A DNA stretch of 64,000 nucleotides from Agrobacterium leguminum (GTDB taxonomy: Bacteria; Pseudomonadota; Alphaproteobacteria; Rhizobiales; Rhizobiaceae), in assembly GCF_015704895.1 (NCBI RefSeq), contig NZ_JADQWB010000001.1, positions 434,001 through 498,000 on the forward strand, written 5' to 3'. Below are positions 27,468 through 37,340 of this stretch, piece after piece. The position numbers and the translations under genes are program-made. Numbering within the stretch: the stretch's first letter is position 1; each line of letters opens with the position of its first letter. The notes below the pieces were generated by a model. That model was not told the DNA's origin and did no database searches. It saw only the letters and a list, made by a program, of their open reading frames with translations.

Positions 27468-29207
27468 ATGCGAGATTTTCATTCCCTGCTTCCCCGCTTC
27501 CTCAAGGATAAAACGGGCAACATCGCCATTTCGGCGGGGCTCACCGCACCGCTCTTCATCGGCATATTGGCGCTCGGCGTCGATTACGGTTATCTGACAT
27601 TGCAGAAACGGCAATTGCAGCAGACCGCCGATCTCGCGGCCATATCGGCGGCAGCCAACGCCACGGACGCCGAAAAGGCGGTTCAGCAATATTTCGCCCT
27701 CAATGGCATGGATCTCGGTGTCAGGACGGCCCAGGGGCTTTTGACCGAAAAGGGCCTGCAACCCTTCGACCCGCTGAATGAATTCGCCAACAGCAAGGGT
27801 TATGCCGAGGTCATCAAGGGTCATTACGAGCCGGATGCGACAGTCCCGGTCGGCCAGCGTTTCGTCGATAACGCCCTGCCCACCAATGCGATAAAGGTGA
27901 ACATCGTCGAACAGGGCCAGATATTCTTCGCTTCCGCCTTCACCAAGCCGCCAAAGGTCTCGGCGGTCGGAACGGCCTCGTCCCAAAGGATCGCGGCATT
28001 TTCGGTGGGATCGCGGCTCGCCAGCCTCGATGAGGGAATTCTCAACAGCCTGCTCGGCGGTCTGCTCGGCACCACGGTTTCATTGAAACTCATGGATTAT
28101 CAGGCGCTTCTCGCCGCCGATGTCAATGCGCTCAAGATCGTCGAGGCGCTGGCCATCGATCTCAACCTCACCGCCGGCACCTATAAGGATGTTCTGAAGA
28201 CGGAAATCAGCTACGGCAAATTCCTCGACGTACTGACGAAAACCACAGGCTTGCAGCCGGCGGTCGTCAACATTTTGAATACGCTGCAAAAAACCGTCAA
28301 CAAGAGCAACGTCAAGATCAAGCTCGAGGAGATCCTCAATCTCGGCCCGTTCTCGGACAAGCTGATCGGTACGGGCGAAAACCTCAAGGTCACCGCTGGC
28401 GTCTTCGATCTCATCAATGCCGCCGCCGTGGCGGGCAATGGCGGCAACCAGCTGGGCCTTAATATCAACGCCAATCTTCTCGGCCTCGCCTCGGTCAAGG
28501 CAACGCTCGCCATCGGTGAACCGCCGGTCGAAACGCCGTCGCTCGCCGTCGGCGGTCAGGGCACCGTGGTGCGCACCGCACAGACCCGTCTTGCGGTCAG
28601 TGTCGTGGTGGACGGGCTTCAGGCCATTGCCGGCCTCAAGGTCAATCTCCCGCTTTATGTGGAAGTCGCCCATGCCGAAGCGCGGCTTGCCGATATTCGC
28701 TGCACGGGCGGCGGACAGGGCACCGTCGATGTCGAGGTCGTTCCCGGCGTCGTCGAAATCGCCCTTGGCAATGTCGATACCACGGCCTTTGCCAATTTCG
28801 GCAGGGACCCGCGCGTCACTAAGGCCGCAATCGTGGATTCGGCGCTGCTCGCCATCAATGGCAGCGCCCTCATCAACGCCACCAATATGACCAAGACCAA
28901 GCTGACCTTCACGCAGTCCGATATTACCCAGGCCAAGATCAAGAGTGTCTCCACCAAGGACACCGTCACCACTCTTGTCAGTTCACTGCTGAAAAACCTC
29001 AACCTGGATATCAGGCTTCTCTTCCTCAACCTGGATTTGGGAGGCCTGGCGGGCATTCAGTCGGCGCTTGCCAACACGCTTGCGGCAGTCACCGCTCCGG
29101 TCGATCAGCTGCTCTACAACGTGCTTCTGGTTCTCGGCGTCAAGATCGGCGAAGCCGATGTGCGTGTCACGGATGTCCGCTGCCAGCAGCCGGCGTTGGT
29201 GCAATAA
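27468..29207 (+). CDS. TadG-like exported protein
   Basis: 579 residues. The N-terminus (DKTGNIAISAGLTAPLFIGIL) is a Tad-type signal anchor, and the next stretch LQKRQLQQTADLAAISAA is the family's helical continuation. The rest is repetitive in small and hydrophobic residues (many NL, LN and AL pairs), with cysteines only in RCTG near 437 and RCQ near the end. ATG 27468 has CGGAGGA upstream. It is paired with the TadE-like gene and ends before a strong terminator. Its exact role is unknown. Confidence 0.85.
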   Translation: MRDFHSLLPRFLKDKTGNIAISAGLTAPLFIGILALGVDYGYLTLQKRQLQQTADLAAISAAANATDAEKAVQQYFALNGMDLGVRTAQGLLTEKGLQPFDPLNEFANSKGYAEVIKGHYEPDATVPVGQRFVDNALPTNAIKVNIVEQGQIFFASAFTKPPKVSAVGTASSQRIAAFSVGSRLASLDEGILNSLLGGLLGTTVSLKLMDYQALLAADVNALKIVEALAIDLNLTAGTYKDVLKTEISYGKFLDVLTKTTGLQPAVVNILNTLQKTVNKSNVKIKLEEILNLGPFSDKLIGTGENLKVTAGVFDLINAAAVAGNGGNQLGLNINANLLGLASVKATLAIGEPPVETPSLAVGGQGTVVRTAQTRLAVSVVVDGLQAIAGLKVNLPLYVEVAHAEARLADIRCTGGGQGTVDVEVVPGVVEIALGNVDTTAFANFGRDPRVTKAAIVDSALLAINGSALINATNMTKTKLTFTQSDITQAKIKSVSTKDTVTTLVSSLLKNLNLDIRLLFLNLDLGGLAGIQSALANTLAAVTAPVDQLLYNVLLVLGVKIGEADVRVTDVRCQQPALVQ

Positions 29208-29223
29208 TTCAGTACCGCGCATG

Positions 29224-29258
29224 AAAAAGCCGCCGGAGGGTCTCCCGGCGGCTTTTTT
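29224..29258. terminator. Bidirectional terminator between tadG-like and aroG genes
   Basis: AAAAA, GCCGCCGG, an 8-base loop, CCGGCGGC, TTTTTT. It serves the plus-strand gene ending at 29207 and the minus-strand gene ending at 29274. Confidence 0.9.
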
Positions 29259-29273
29259 GTTTATGGTGTCAGA

Positions 29274-30650
29274 TCAGGCGTTGGCGATTGCCAGACGCTT
29301 CTCATCGCGGCCGCTCTTCATGCGCTCGGACAGCAGGAAGGCCAGTTCCAGCGCCTGATCGGCATTGAGGCGCGGATCGCAATGGGTGTGGTAACGGTCG
29401 GACAGCGAATCCGCCGTCACGGCGCGCGCGCCGCCCGTGCATTCCGTTACGTCCTTGCCGGTCATCTCGATATGGATGCCGCCCGGATGCGTGCCTTCGG
29501 CGCGGTGGATCTGGAAGAAGCTTTCGACTTCCGACAGGATGCGCTCGAACGGACGCGTCTTGTAGTGGTTGAGCGTGATCGTGTTGCCATGCATCGGATC
29601 GCAGGACCAGACGACCTTGCGGCCTTCCTTCTCGACAGCGCGGATGAGCTTCGGCAGGCTGTCCGCCACCTTGTCATGGCCGAAACGGCAAATCAGCGTC
29701 AGGCGGCCGGCCTCGTTCGCCGGGTTCAGCGCATCGATCAGCTCGATCAGATTGTCGGGCGTCAGCGACGGGCCGCATTTCAGGCCGATCGGGTTCTTGA
29801 TGCCACGGAAATATTCCACATGCGCATGGTCGAGCTGGCGCGTGCGGTCGCCGATCCAGATCATGTGGCCCGAGGTGGCGTACCAGTCGCCCGAGGTGGA
29901 ATCGACGCGGGTAAGCGCCTCTTCGTAACCGAGAAGCAGCGCCTCATGGCTGGTGAAGAAGTCGGTCTCGCGCAGGCTCGGATTGCTCTCCGCCGTGATC
30001 CCGATCGCCTTCATGAAATCCATGGTCTCGGAAATCCGGTCGGCCAGCTTGCGGTAACGGTCCGCCTGCGGGCTGTCCTTGATGAAACCGAGCATCCACT
30101 GGTGAACGTTTTCGAGGTTGGCGTAACCGCCCATCGCGAAAGCGCGGAGCAGGTTCAGCGTCGCCGCCGACTGGCGGTAGGCGTCGAGCTGGCGCTCCGG
30201 GTTCGGAATGCGCGAGGCCTCGTTGAATTCGATGCCGTTAATGATGTCGCCGCGGTAAGACGGCAGCGTCACGCCATCCTGCGCTTCCACGTTGGAAGAG
30301 CGCGGCTTGGCGAACTGACCGGCAATGCGGCCGACCTTCACGACGGGCAGCTGCGCGCCATAGGTCAGCACGACGGCCATCTGCAGGAAGGCGCGGAAGA
30401 AGTCGCGGATATTGTCCGCGCCATGTTCGGCGAAGCTTTCGGCGCAATCGCCGCCCTGCAGCAGGAAGGCGTTGCCTTCCGCCACATTGGCAAGCTGCTT
30501 CTTCAGGCGGCGGGCTTCACCGGCAAAGACCAGGGGCGGATAGGTCGCAAGCGTGGCTTCCGTTGCCGCAAGCGCTGCCGCATCCGGATATTCGGGAACC
30601 TGCTGGATCGGTTTCTGCCGCCAGCTGCCGGGGGTCCAATTCTGTGCCAT
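29274..30650 (-). CDS. aroG: 3-deoxy-7-phosphoheptulonate synthase, class II
   Basis: First step of aromatic amino-acid synthesis from phosphoenolpyruvate and erythrose 4-phosphate, 458 residues, plant-like class II. Family blocks include [10 protein letters not shown] near 66, [12 protein letters not shown] near 114, and [10 protein letters not shown] and CDPMHGNT in the second half. ATG 30650 follows AAGGGTGAG; the 48-residue longer frame has no family match. It stands alone, convergent with the TadG-like gene. The symbol follows alphaproteobacterial usage. Confidence 0.93.
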   Translation of the reverse strand: MAQNWTPGSWRQKPIQQVPEYPDAAALAATEATLATYPPLVFAGEARRLKKQLANVAEGNAFLLQGGDCAESFAEHGADNIRDFFRAFLQMAVVLTYGAQLPVVKVGRIAGQFAKPRSSNVEAQDGVTLPSYRGDIINGIEFNEASRIPNPERQLDAYRQSAATLNLLRAFAMGGYANLENVHQWMLGFIKDSPQADRYRKLADRISETMDFMKAIGITAESNPSLRETDFFTSHEALLLGYEEALTRVDSTSGDWYATSGHMIWIGDRTRQLDHAHVEYFRGIKNPIGLKCGPSLTPDNLIELIDALNPANEAGRLTLICRFGHDKVADSLPKLIRAVEKEGRKVVWSCDPMHGNTITLNHYKTRPFERILSEVESFFQIHRAEGTHPGGIHIEMTGKDVTECTGGARAVTADSLSDRYHTHCDPRLNADQALELAFLLSERMKSGRDEKRLAIANA

Positions 30651-30669
30651 GTTCTCACCCTTTTCTCGC

Positions 30670-30687
30670 CCGCGCGACGTCGCGCGG
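30670..30687. repeat. Perfect 18-bp palindrome in the aroG leader
   Basis: CCGCGCGACGTCGCGCGG lies 20 bases before the aroG start codon. It could be an operator or a stable leader hairpin; nothing in the sequence decides this. Confidence 0.4.
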
Positions 30688-30898
30688 CCGCCTCGAAAAA
30701 TTGAGCGGCTTATAGCTCCAAGCATCGGCTTTGCATAGCCGATCCCTGAGCCATCCGGCTCATTCTGCCCGTTTTGAGCGCTCCAGACGCACAAAAGTCA
30801 ATTCAAACGATTTAACAACGCCGCCGCCATTCGAAAACTTCGCTTTCGAAGGGCGGCAGGCTGATGTGGGCGGCGATTATATCACGCCTGTACCGGCG

Positions 30899-32284
30899 TT
30901 ACACACGCTCGCCATTCACGACGCGATAGCTCGGCGAATACATCGTCACCAGCTCTTCGGCGGCCGTCGGATGAACCGCCATGGTGCGGTCGAAATCATC
31001 CTTGGTGCAGCCGGCTTTCAGCGTGATGCCGAGAAGCTGCGCCATCTCGCCTGCCTCATGGCCGAGAATATGCGCGCCGACGACCTTGCGGTCGGCGGCA
31101 TTGACGATCAGCTTCATGATCGTCTTTTCCTGACGGCCGGAAAGCGTCGCCTTCATCGGCCGGAACTGGGCGCGATAAACCTCCAGTTCCGGATATTTCT
31201 TGCCGGCTTCCTCTTCCGAAAGACCGACGGTGCCGATTTCCGGCTGCGAGAACACCGCCGTCGCGATCAGCTCATGATCCGGCTTGGTCGGGTTGTTCTT
31301 GTATTCGGTTTCGATGAAGCACATGGCCTCATGGATCGCCACCGGCGTCAGCTGTACCCGGTCGGTGACGTCGCCCAGCGCGAAGATGTTCGGCACATTC
31401 GTGCGCGAATAATCGTCGACGACGATCGCGCCCCGCGCATCGAGCTTCACACCGGCATTTTCGAGACCGAGACCTTTCGTGTTCGGATCGCGCCCGAGCG
31501 CCAGCATCACCGTCGCGACGGCAAGCGTACCATGGTTCTTGGTGCGGGCCTGCAATGCGCCCTCACCCTTCGTCACTTCTTCGATGACATCGCCGAGCAG
31601 GATCCTGATGCCCTTGGCCTCCATGGCCTCGTGCAGGCCCTTGCGCATGTCCTGATCGAAACGCGACAGGATTTCCTTGCCGCGATAGATCAGGGTCGTT
31701 TCGACACCCAGCCCATGGAAGATATTGGCGAATTCCACCGCGATATAACCGCCGCCGGCGATCAGGATCGATTTCGGCAGCTCTTCCAGGTCGAAAGCCT
31801 CGTTGGACGAGATCGTCAGCTCATGGCCGGGCAGCGCCTTGTGCTCGTTCGGCGTGCCGCCGACGGCAATCACGATACGCTCGGCGGTGAAGGTCTCTCC
31901 GGTTTTCGTCAGCTTCACGGTATGGGCGTCGACCAGTTCCGCCCGGCTGTCGAAAATATCGGCCTTGGCGTTTTCCAGACCCTTGCGGTAGAGCCCTTCG
32001 AGACGGGTGATTTCCTTGTCCTTCGCCGCGATCAGCTTCTTCCAGTCGAAGCTGCGCTCGCCGACGCTCCAGCCGAATCCTTCCGAATCCTCGAAATGCT
32101 CAGGGAATTGCGAGGCATAAACGAACAGCTTCTTCGGCACGCAGCCGCGGATGACGCAGGTTCCGCCATAGCGGTATTCCTCGGCAATTGCGACGCGCTT
32201 GCCGAGCGAGGCCGCCACGCGGCCGCTGCGCACGCCGCCGGAACCGCCACCGATGACGAAAAGATCGTAGTCATAAGCTGTCAT
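30899..32284 (-). CDS. gor: Glutathione-disulfide reductase
   Basis: NADPH-dependent flavoenzyme that regenerates reduced glutathione, 461 residues. FAD motif GGGSGGVRSGR is near residue 11, the redox-active disulfide GGTCVIRGCVPKK near 41, the NADPH motif GGGYIAVE near 173, and the dimer-interface HPTAAEE near the end. ATG 32284 has AGGGG nine bases upstream; a TTG two codons earlier is too close to it. It stands alone behind the DUF2059 terminator. Confidence 0.94.
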   Translation of the reverse strand: MTAYDYDLFVIGGGSGGVRSGRVAASLGKRVAIAEEYRYGGTCVIRGCVPKKLFVYASQFPEHFEDSEGFGWSVGERSFDWKKLIAAKDKEITRLEGLYRKGLENAKADIFDSRAELVDAHTVKLTKTGETFTAERIVIAVGGTPNEHKALPGHELTISSNEAFDLEELPKSILIAGGGYIAVEFANIFHGLGVETTLIYRGKEILSRFDQDMRKGLHEAMEAKGIRILLGDVIEEVTKGEGALQARTKNHGTLAVATVMLALGRDPNTKGLGLENAGVKLDARGAIVVDDYSRTNVPNIFALGDVTDRVQLTPVAIHEAMCFIETEYKNNPTKPDHELIATAVFSQPEIGTVGLSEEEAGKKYPELEVYRAQFRPMKATLSGRQEKTIMKLIVNAADRKVVGAHILGHEAGEMAQLLGITLKAGCTKDDFDRTMAVHPTAAEELVTMYSPSYRVVNGERV

Positions 32285-32373
32285 AGTCAAAACCCCTGAT
32301 CAAAACCGCCGCCGTCAGCCTCGAGACGGGCGGCGGCGCATTCACGGCACATATAGGTGCTGCGACGCACAAA

Positions 32374-32403
32374 TGAAAAGCCCGGTCTTGCGGCCGGGCT
32401 TTG
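32374..32403 (-). terminator. Terminator of the rpiA-DUF2059 transcript
   Basis: On the minus strand AAGCCCGG, an 8-base loop, CCGGGCTT, then TTCATTT. It lies about 95 bases after the DUF2059 gene. Confidence 0.65.
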
Positions 32404-32433
32404 AATATTTCTGAAGATAGGCTTTTTGATTAA

Positions 32434-32478
32434 GCATCGGATTCTCCGGAAACCGCATTACACTTTCCGGTCCGATGC
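32434..32478. repeat. Composite palindrome
   Basis: Outer arms GCATCGGA/TCCGATGC (32434-32441, 32471-32478) enclose inner arms CCGGAAA/TTTCCGG (32446-32452, 32464-32470). It resembles other rhizobial intergenic palindromes. Confidence 0.55.
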
Positions 32479-32495
32479 TCAGCCTGTTCATTCAA

Positions 32496-33065
32496 TCAGG
32501 GCTTGGGAGCAGCCGGAGCGCCACCGGTGGCGTTCTGATCGGCCGGAAGCGGCTTCAGATCGGCGCCGGCAACCTTCTGCAGTTCCGACATGCTGGAAGC
32601 GTTGAGGTCGCGGTTGATGCCGGCGGCCCAGATATCGGCAGCCTTCATCAGTTCGCGCGTGGCGATCGGGCCGTCCTTCAGGAGCTTCTTGCCGGCTTCG
32701 CTGCTGTAGAAGGTGGAAATGGCGTTCAGCTCTTCGACGGTGAAGGCGCGCGCATAGGTGAGCGCTGCTTCGCGCTCCAGATCGGCGCGGCGCGGCGCAA
32801 GCTCGAGAGCCTTCGCATCGACGGTCTCGGTGATCGCGTCCTGAACGTTCGGCGAAGCCTGAATGAGTTCGGCCTTCAGACGCTCCGCCAGACCCGGCAG
32901 AATGTCGTCGAAACGGTCGGTAACGCCAAGAGAGGTAATCGCCTGCCGTGCGGCAGCGATATGCGCTTCGGAAATTTCCTGAGCGCGTGCGGCAGTACCG
33001 AACACGATGCCGGAAATGAGGATCGAAGCAGCGGCAGCTTTGCCCAGTCCCGCTAGTTTGACCAT
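32496..33065 (-). CDS. Exported DUF2059 protein
   Basis: 189 residues. A signal peptide ends near residue 28 (GIVFGTAARAQE); the DUF2059 domain covers about 80-140, with YARAFTVEELNAISTFYSS and EAGKKLLK typical. The C-terminal tail is rich in Ala, Pro and Gly. The function is unknown; it should be periplasmic. AGGAGCG lies nine bases before ATG 33065. It starts 16 bases after rpiA and probably shares its transcript. Confidence 0.85.
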   Translation of the reverse strand: MVKLAGLGKAAAASILISGIVFGTAARAQEISEAHIAAARQAITSLGVTDRFDDILPGLAERLKAELIQASPNVQDAITETVDAKALELAPRRADLEREAALTYARAFTVEELNAISTFYSSEAGKKLLKDGPIATRELMKAADIWAAGINRDLNASSMSELQKVAGADLKPLPADQNATGGAPAAPKP

Positions 33066-33081
33066 GAAAATCTCGCTCCTG

Positions 33082-33777
33082 TTATACTGCCTGCATCACG
33101 CGGGCGCCTTCAGGACCCGCGATAATGGCAAGCGATGCCAAATTTATGAAAAGTCCGTGCTCGACGACACCGGGAATCGTGTTCAGCTCGCGTGCTAGCG
33201 CTTCTGCATCAGGAATACGGCCAAAAGATGCGTCGAGGATAAGGTGTCCGCCATCGGTCATGAAAGCGCCGTCGCCGGAAGAACGCATCGTCAGCGTGCC
33301 GGAAAGCCCGGAACGCGACGCCAGTTTTTCGATGGCGATACGCGTCGCCACCTGGCCGAACGGGTTGATTTCGATGGGAAGCGGAAAGGCGCCCAGCGTC
33401 TCCACCACCTTGCTCTGGTCGGCGATCACGATCATGCGGGCGGATGCCGCCGCAACGATCTTTTCGCGCAGCAACGCGCCGCCGCCGCCCTTGACGAGAC
33501 GCAGCGCATGATCGACCTCATCCGCACCGTCGATGGTCAGATCCAGTTCCGGCAATTCATCCAGCGATTTCAGCGGCACGCCAAGCTCGACGCACAGGCG
33601 CGCGGTGCGCTCGGATGTCGGCACGCCCTCGACCTTCAGACCGGCGGCGACCTTTTCGGCCAGAAGCCTGACGAATTCCTCGGCCGTCGAACCCGTGCCG
33701 ATACCGAGCCGCATCCCATCCTGCACGTGGGACAATGCGGCCTCGGCGGCCTTGATCTTCATCTGGCGGGCATCCAT
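33082..33777 (-). CDS. rpiA: Ribose-5-phosphate isomerase A
   Basis: Interconverts ribose 5-phosphate and ribulose 5-phosphate, 231 residues, full length. The motifs [11 protein letters not shown] near 26, TIDGADEVD near 82 and [11 protein letters not shown] near 95 are all present. It is divergent from gph across 190 bases and is followed closely by the DUF2059 gene. Confidence 0.95.
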   Translation of the reverse strand: MDARQMKIKAAEAALSHVQDGMRLGIGTGSTAEEFVRLLAEKVAAGLKVEGVPTSERTARLCVELGVPLKSLDELPELDLTIDGADEVDHALRLVKGGGGALLREKIVAAASARMIVIADQSKVVETLGAFPLPIEINPFGQVATRIAIEKLASRSGLSGTLTMRSSGDGAFMTDGGHLILDASFGRIPDAEALARELNTIPGVVEHGLFINLASLAIIAGPEGARVMQAV

Positions 33778-33967
33778 GTGCCTGAAACTCCGGTAACTTT
33801 GTCGTCGCCGTGCTGTTTACACGGGTCGAAAGCCAAACGAAAGCCTTTTTCAAGCCAACGAACAGAACGTTGTGACGCGGTTGCAAAGACAGGCCCGTTT
33901 GCCTAGGCTTGGCGGGAATGAAAGCACCGATACATCAGTTACACGCATTCCCGAGAGGCCAGTTCCC

Positions 33968-34669
33968 GTGACATCCCGCCCGCTCTCCCCGCTCGCCATT
34001 TTCGATCTCGACGGCACGCTGGTCGATACCGCCGCCGATCTGGTCTCGAGCCTTAACCACACCATTGCCGCAGCCGGGCTTGCTCCCGTCACCTATGACG
34101 ACCTGACCCACCTCGTCGGCCAGGGCGCGCGAGTGATGATCAAGCGCGCCTTTGCGCTTCGCGAAACGGAACTGCCGGAAGCTGAAATCGAGCCGCTCTA
34201 TGAGCGCTTCATCACCCATTACCGCGCCGAAATGCCCGGCGAAAGCCGCCCCTATCCCGGCATCATCAACACGTTGGATGCGCTCTCGGAAGCCGGCATC
34301 ACGCTTGCCGTCTGCACCAACAAGACTGAAATCCTCGCTCTGCCGCTGCTCGAAGAACTCGGTCTGACACGCTATTTCGCCGCCATCACCTGCGGCGACA
34401 CCTTCTCCTTCCGCAAGCCGGATGCCCGCCATATTCTCGGCACCATCGAAAAAGCCGGTGGCGACGTCCAGCGCTCCATCATGGTGGGTGACAGCATCAA
34501 CGACATTCTCGCGGCAAAGAACGCCGCCGTGCCGTCGATCGGCGTGACCTTCGGTTATTCGGATGTGCCGATGGTTGAACTGGAGCCGGATGTCGTGATC
34601 GACGATTTCACAGCGTTGACGCCGGCGCTGTTCGAAGAGCTGGTTGCGAAGGGTGCAGCCGCGGCCTGA
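33968..34669 (+). CDS. gph: Phosphoglycolate phosphatase (HAD family)
   Basis: 233 residues. The HAD motif I FDLDGTLVDT is at residues 10-19, motif II CTNKT near 115, and the last acidic motif VGDSINDI near 175. It probably removes 2-phosphoglycolate, though HAD enzymes vary in substrate. GTG 33968 has GAGAGG nine bases upstream and gives the family N-terminus; the longer frame starts inside the divergent promoter region. Confidence 0.88.
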   Translation: MTSRPLSPLAIFDLDGTLVDTAADLVSSLNHTIAAAGLAPVTYDDLTHLVGQGARVMIKRAFALRETELPEAEIEPLYERFITHYRAEMPGESRPYPGIINTLDALSEAGITLAVCTNKTEILALPLLEELGLTRYFAAITCGDTFSFRKPDARHILGTIEKAGGDVQRSIMVGDSINDILAAKNAAVPSIGVTFGYSDVPMVELEPDVVIDDFTALTPALFEELVAKGAAAA

Positions 34670-34742
34670 GAGGCTGGACCAGACAAGTAAAGCGCCAGGG
34701 AACGGCGATTCCGACGTCAATGAGAGCTGAACAACCTCTCTT

Positions 34743-34857
34743 CCGTCATGCCGGACTAGATCCGGCATCCAGCCACGGCGCGTCTGCGCCGTGAAAAGAC
34801 TCTTTTGCGATCAAGGACTTGATCGCGCTGGACCCCGGATCAGGTCCGGGGTGACGG
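34743..34857. repeat. RPE-like intergenic palindromic repeat
   Basis: The arms CCGTCA (34743-34748) and TGACGG (34852-34857) bound four hairpins in a row: ATGCCGGA/TCCGGCAT, CACGGCGC/GCGCCGTG, GCGATCAAG/TTGATCGC and CCCCGGA/TCCGGGG. The layout is that of a common alphaproteobacterial intergenic repeat. It fills the gap between gph and the L,D-transpeptidase gene. Confidence 0.8.
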
Positions 34858-34932
34858 AGTACGGTGTTGCCTTTAACGCCAAATGTAGCAGGCGGACTCC
34901 AGCACCAAACAAATTGGGCAGGCCTTTCCTTC

Positions 34933-34963
34933 AAAAAAAAGCGCCGTCTCCGGCGCTTTTTTC
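34933..34963. terminator. Bidirectional terminator before the L,D-transpeptidase gene end
   Basis: AAAAAAAA, GCGCCG, loop TCTC, CGGCGC, TTTTTTC. It ends 16 bases after the minus-strand stop at 34979 and can also stop plus-strand transcription from gph. Confidence 0.85.
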
Positions 34964-34978
34964 TTGATGCTATCCTAA

Positions 34979-36874
34979 TCAGATCGACGCGGGCCGCGCC
35001 TTCGTCGTCACGGCGAACGCCTTCTGCACATAGCTGTCGCGGTCATAGACATCGTCGAAGAACTGCACCTTGCCGTCCTTGTCCGGCCAGGCGGTGAAGT
35101 AGGCCACATAAACCGGAACCTTCTCCGGCACCTGCACGGCGCGGTTCTTGCCGGACGCGATCTGCTCTCCGACCTTGTCGACGCTGGTGCCGAGAACGGC
35201 GGCGGCCATGCGGCGCGGATCGACCAGACGGATACAGCCATGGCTCAGCGCCCGCATGTCGCGATTGAAGAAGCTCTTGGCCGGCGTGTCATGCATGTAG
35301 ATGGCATGCGCGTTGGGGAACAGGATTTTCAAGTCGCCCAGCGCATTGTCGCTGCTCGGCGGCTGGCGCACGGAAACGGCGTTTGTGGAGCCATACCAGT
35401 TGACGCTGGTGGAGGAGACGGCACGGCCGCCCACCTGCACTTCGTAACCCAGCCGGTCGAGATAGGACGGATCGCGGCGCAGCTTCGGCAGCATTTCGTT
35501 GACGATGATCGACTGCGGCACGCCCCAATAGGGGTTGAACTCGACGGTCTGGATTTCGTCCTGGAAGAAATAGGTCTGGTTGGCCTTGGAGCCGACGACC
35601 ACCTTCATGCCGAACTGTTCCTGGCCGTCATTGTGGTAATAGGCCATGAAGGCGGGCTGGTTGATGAAGACATAACGCTGGCCGAGATCGGCCGGCAGCC
35701 AGCGGACCTGCTCCATCGCCACCTGCACCTTGGCGATCTTCGCGTCATTGCTTTCGCCGACCATGGCGCGCACGGTGGCGCGGCCGATCACGCCATCGGG
35801 TTTCAGGCCGTTTTCGCTCTGGAACGCCTTCACCAGATCGACGAGATCGGGCGTATAATCCGGCGTCTGCTGGTAAGCGGAAATGGTCGCGGCATGTTCG
35901 GCCTTGAAGGCGGGCGAAGCGCGATGTTCGATGGCCTTGACGACATTGGCCATATCCGCGCTGCTGTTGCCGGGCTTCAGCACCAGATCGGCGGGAACGC
36001 GGACGACATGCGCCGCATCGCCCTCACCGCGCAGGCGGGCAAGCTCCGCCTTCAGCGCCAGATATTCGGCGCTCGACGGTTCGCGGCTGCGCAGATAGGC
36101 GGCAACATCGGGGCTCAGGCCCGCAAGCTTCAGCACGGGTGCGAGGTTCACCGTCTTGCGCTTGAAATCGTGATAGCCGGAAAGCCGGTTCGGATCGACA
36201 CGGCCACGGGCCGTATCCTGCACATAGGCGAGAACCTTGGCGGAAAGCGCCAGCTCGAACTGCATCTGCGCCCGCTGATAGGCGTCGGACACGGGCGCCG
36301 AGGCCGTCTCCACCGGCGTATCGGTCGCAGCCGCACCGGAAGCGTTGCTGATGCTGGCCGTCACATCCTTTGCCGGTGGCGAAATGCTGTAATCGGCCGG
36401 ATCGAGGCCGCTTTCTCCGACCGTCTCGAGAAAGGCGATGACAGCATTGGCGCGCGCGGTCAGCTCGCCTTCCGAAACCCAGAGCGTCTTGCCGCCAGCG
36501 CCGTAATAGGCTTCCAGCGCCTTGGCGATCTCAGGGGTGGCGCTGAATTTCAGATTGGCAAGGCCTTCACCGAAATTCGCCGTGTTCACCGCACGGGCCG
36601 TATCCGCCTTGTAGTCGTAATAGCGCGGGCCGGAAACACGCGGCAGCGGCTCGGGATCGGAAGCATCCGCACTTTGGCCGGCACTCGATCCGGGGGGCGA
36701 GGTGACGATGCCGGCCGGCGGCAACTCACCGCGATCGCGCGCGATCTTGCCAGGGCCGCCGCGCAGGAGGTCCATCAGCGTTACCGCACCGGCGCTGCCG
36801 GGAAGAGCGGTGGAAACGGAAAGACCGAGAGCCAGCACCAGTGCTGCCGATGTTTTTCCAGATGTGACTTGCAA
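34979..36874 (-). CDS. L,D-transpeptidase (YcbB-like) with peptidoglycan-binding domain
   Basis: About 631 residues. A signal peptide (ALVLALGLSVSTALPGSAGA) is followed by a YcbB-type scaffold, a peptidoglycan-binding domain near residues 350-390 (LVDLVKAFQSENGLKPDG), and the YkuD catalytic domain, whose nucleophile is in SHGCIRLVDP near 550. It should form 3-3 crosslinks in periplasmic peptidoglycan, which are abundant in polar-growing Rhizobiales. TTG 36874 was chosen for GAGG at five to six bases and a normal signal length; ATG 36928 in the same frame lacks an RBS. Confidence 0.88.
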   Translation of the reverse strand: MQVTSGKTSAALVLALGLSVSTALPGSAGAVTLMDLLRGGPGKIARDRGELPPAGIVTSPPGSSAGQSADASDPEPLPRVSGPRYYDYKADTARAVNTANFGEGLANLKFSATPEIAKALEAYYGAGGKTLWVSEGELTARANAVIAFLETVGESGLDPADYSISPPAKDVTASISNASGAAATDTPVETASAPVSDAYQRAQMQFELALSAKVLAYVQDTARGRVDPNRLSGYHDFKRKTVNLAPVLKLAGLSPDVAAYLRSREPSSAEYLALKAELARLRGEGDAAHVVRVPADLVLKPGNSSADMANVVKAIEHRASPAFKAEHAATISAYQQTPDYTPDLVDLVKAFQSENGLKPDGVIGRATVRAMVGESNDAKIAKVQVAMEQVRWLPADLGQRYVFINQPAFMAYYHNDGQEQFGMKVVVGSKANQTYFFQDEIQTVEFNPYWGVPQSIIVNEMLPKLRRDPSYLDRLGYEVQVGGRAVSSTSVNWYGSTNAVSVRQPPSSDNALGDLKILFPNAHAIYMHDTPAKSFFNRDMRALSHGCIRLVDPRRMAAAVLGTSVDKVGEQIASGKNRAVQVPEKVPVYVAYFTAWPDKDGKVQFFDDVYDRDSYVQKAFAVTTKARPASI

Positions 36875-36928
36875 TTTGATCCTCGTAGCACCCAGCACCG
36901 CCAGCGAAAGGGCGGGCATCAGTTTCAT

Positions 36929-37340
36929 GCTTGTCTAGCCGATCGACGGCCCGTTGAAAAGAAAACGCGAAAAAGCCCACAACCGTGCCGAAATGAACCT
37001 TATGATACAGCCAAAGCCGTAAAAACGTAATTTCCAGAATTGGCGAGAATGGTTAAATTTCCATTTATTTCATTCACTTTGCCCTGCCCCGCCAGACCTT
37101 CCCAGCACCCCGGAAAGCCCGCTTTTCCGGCCATTTCGCGTCGTAGTAAAAATGACACGCCGGCGCCTTTTTCACCCCGCGCCGCGCCATACGGCGAAAT
37201 CGCTTTTGTGCGGCGGGAAATATCTGCCTCCGCTGCATTGCAACGCTTTCATTGCCGGCGCGATGATTCTATATATCGGCCGCGCAAGGCGGGCGAAGGC
37301 GCCGTTTTGGCGGAGGAAAACGAGTAAAAAGGCAAGATTG
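36929..37340. other. Intergenic region upstream of fumC
   Basis: About 400 bases without a supported gene. It should hold the fumC promoter: TATATA at 37270-37275 with TTTCAT 17 bases before it is the best candidate. An inverted pair AATGG/CCATT with an 8-base A/T spacer lies near 37048-37065. Confidence 0.4.

Noticed and set aside
30731..32299. Plus-strand frame opposite gor
   Set aside because: Shadow frame; glutathione reductase is unambiguous on the minus strand.
34743..34857. CRISPR-like repeated structure
   Set aside because: The hairpins differ in sequence from each other and there are no regular spacers; it is an intergenic palindromic repeat.
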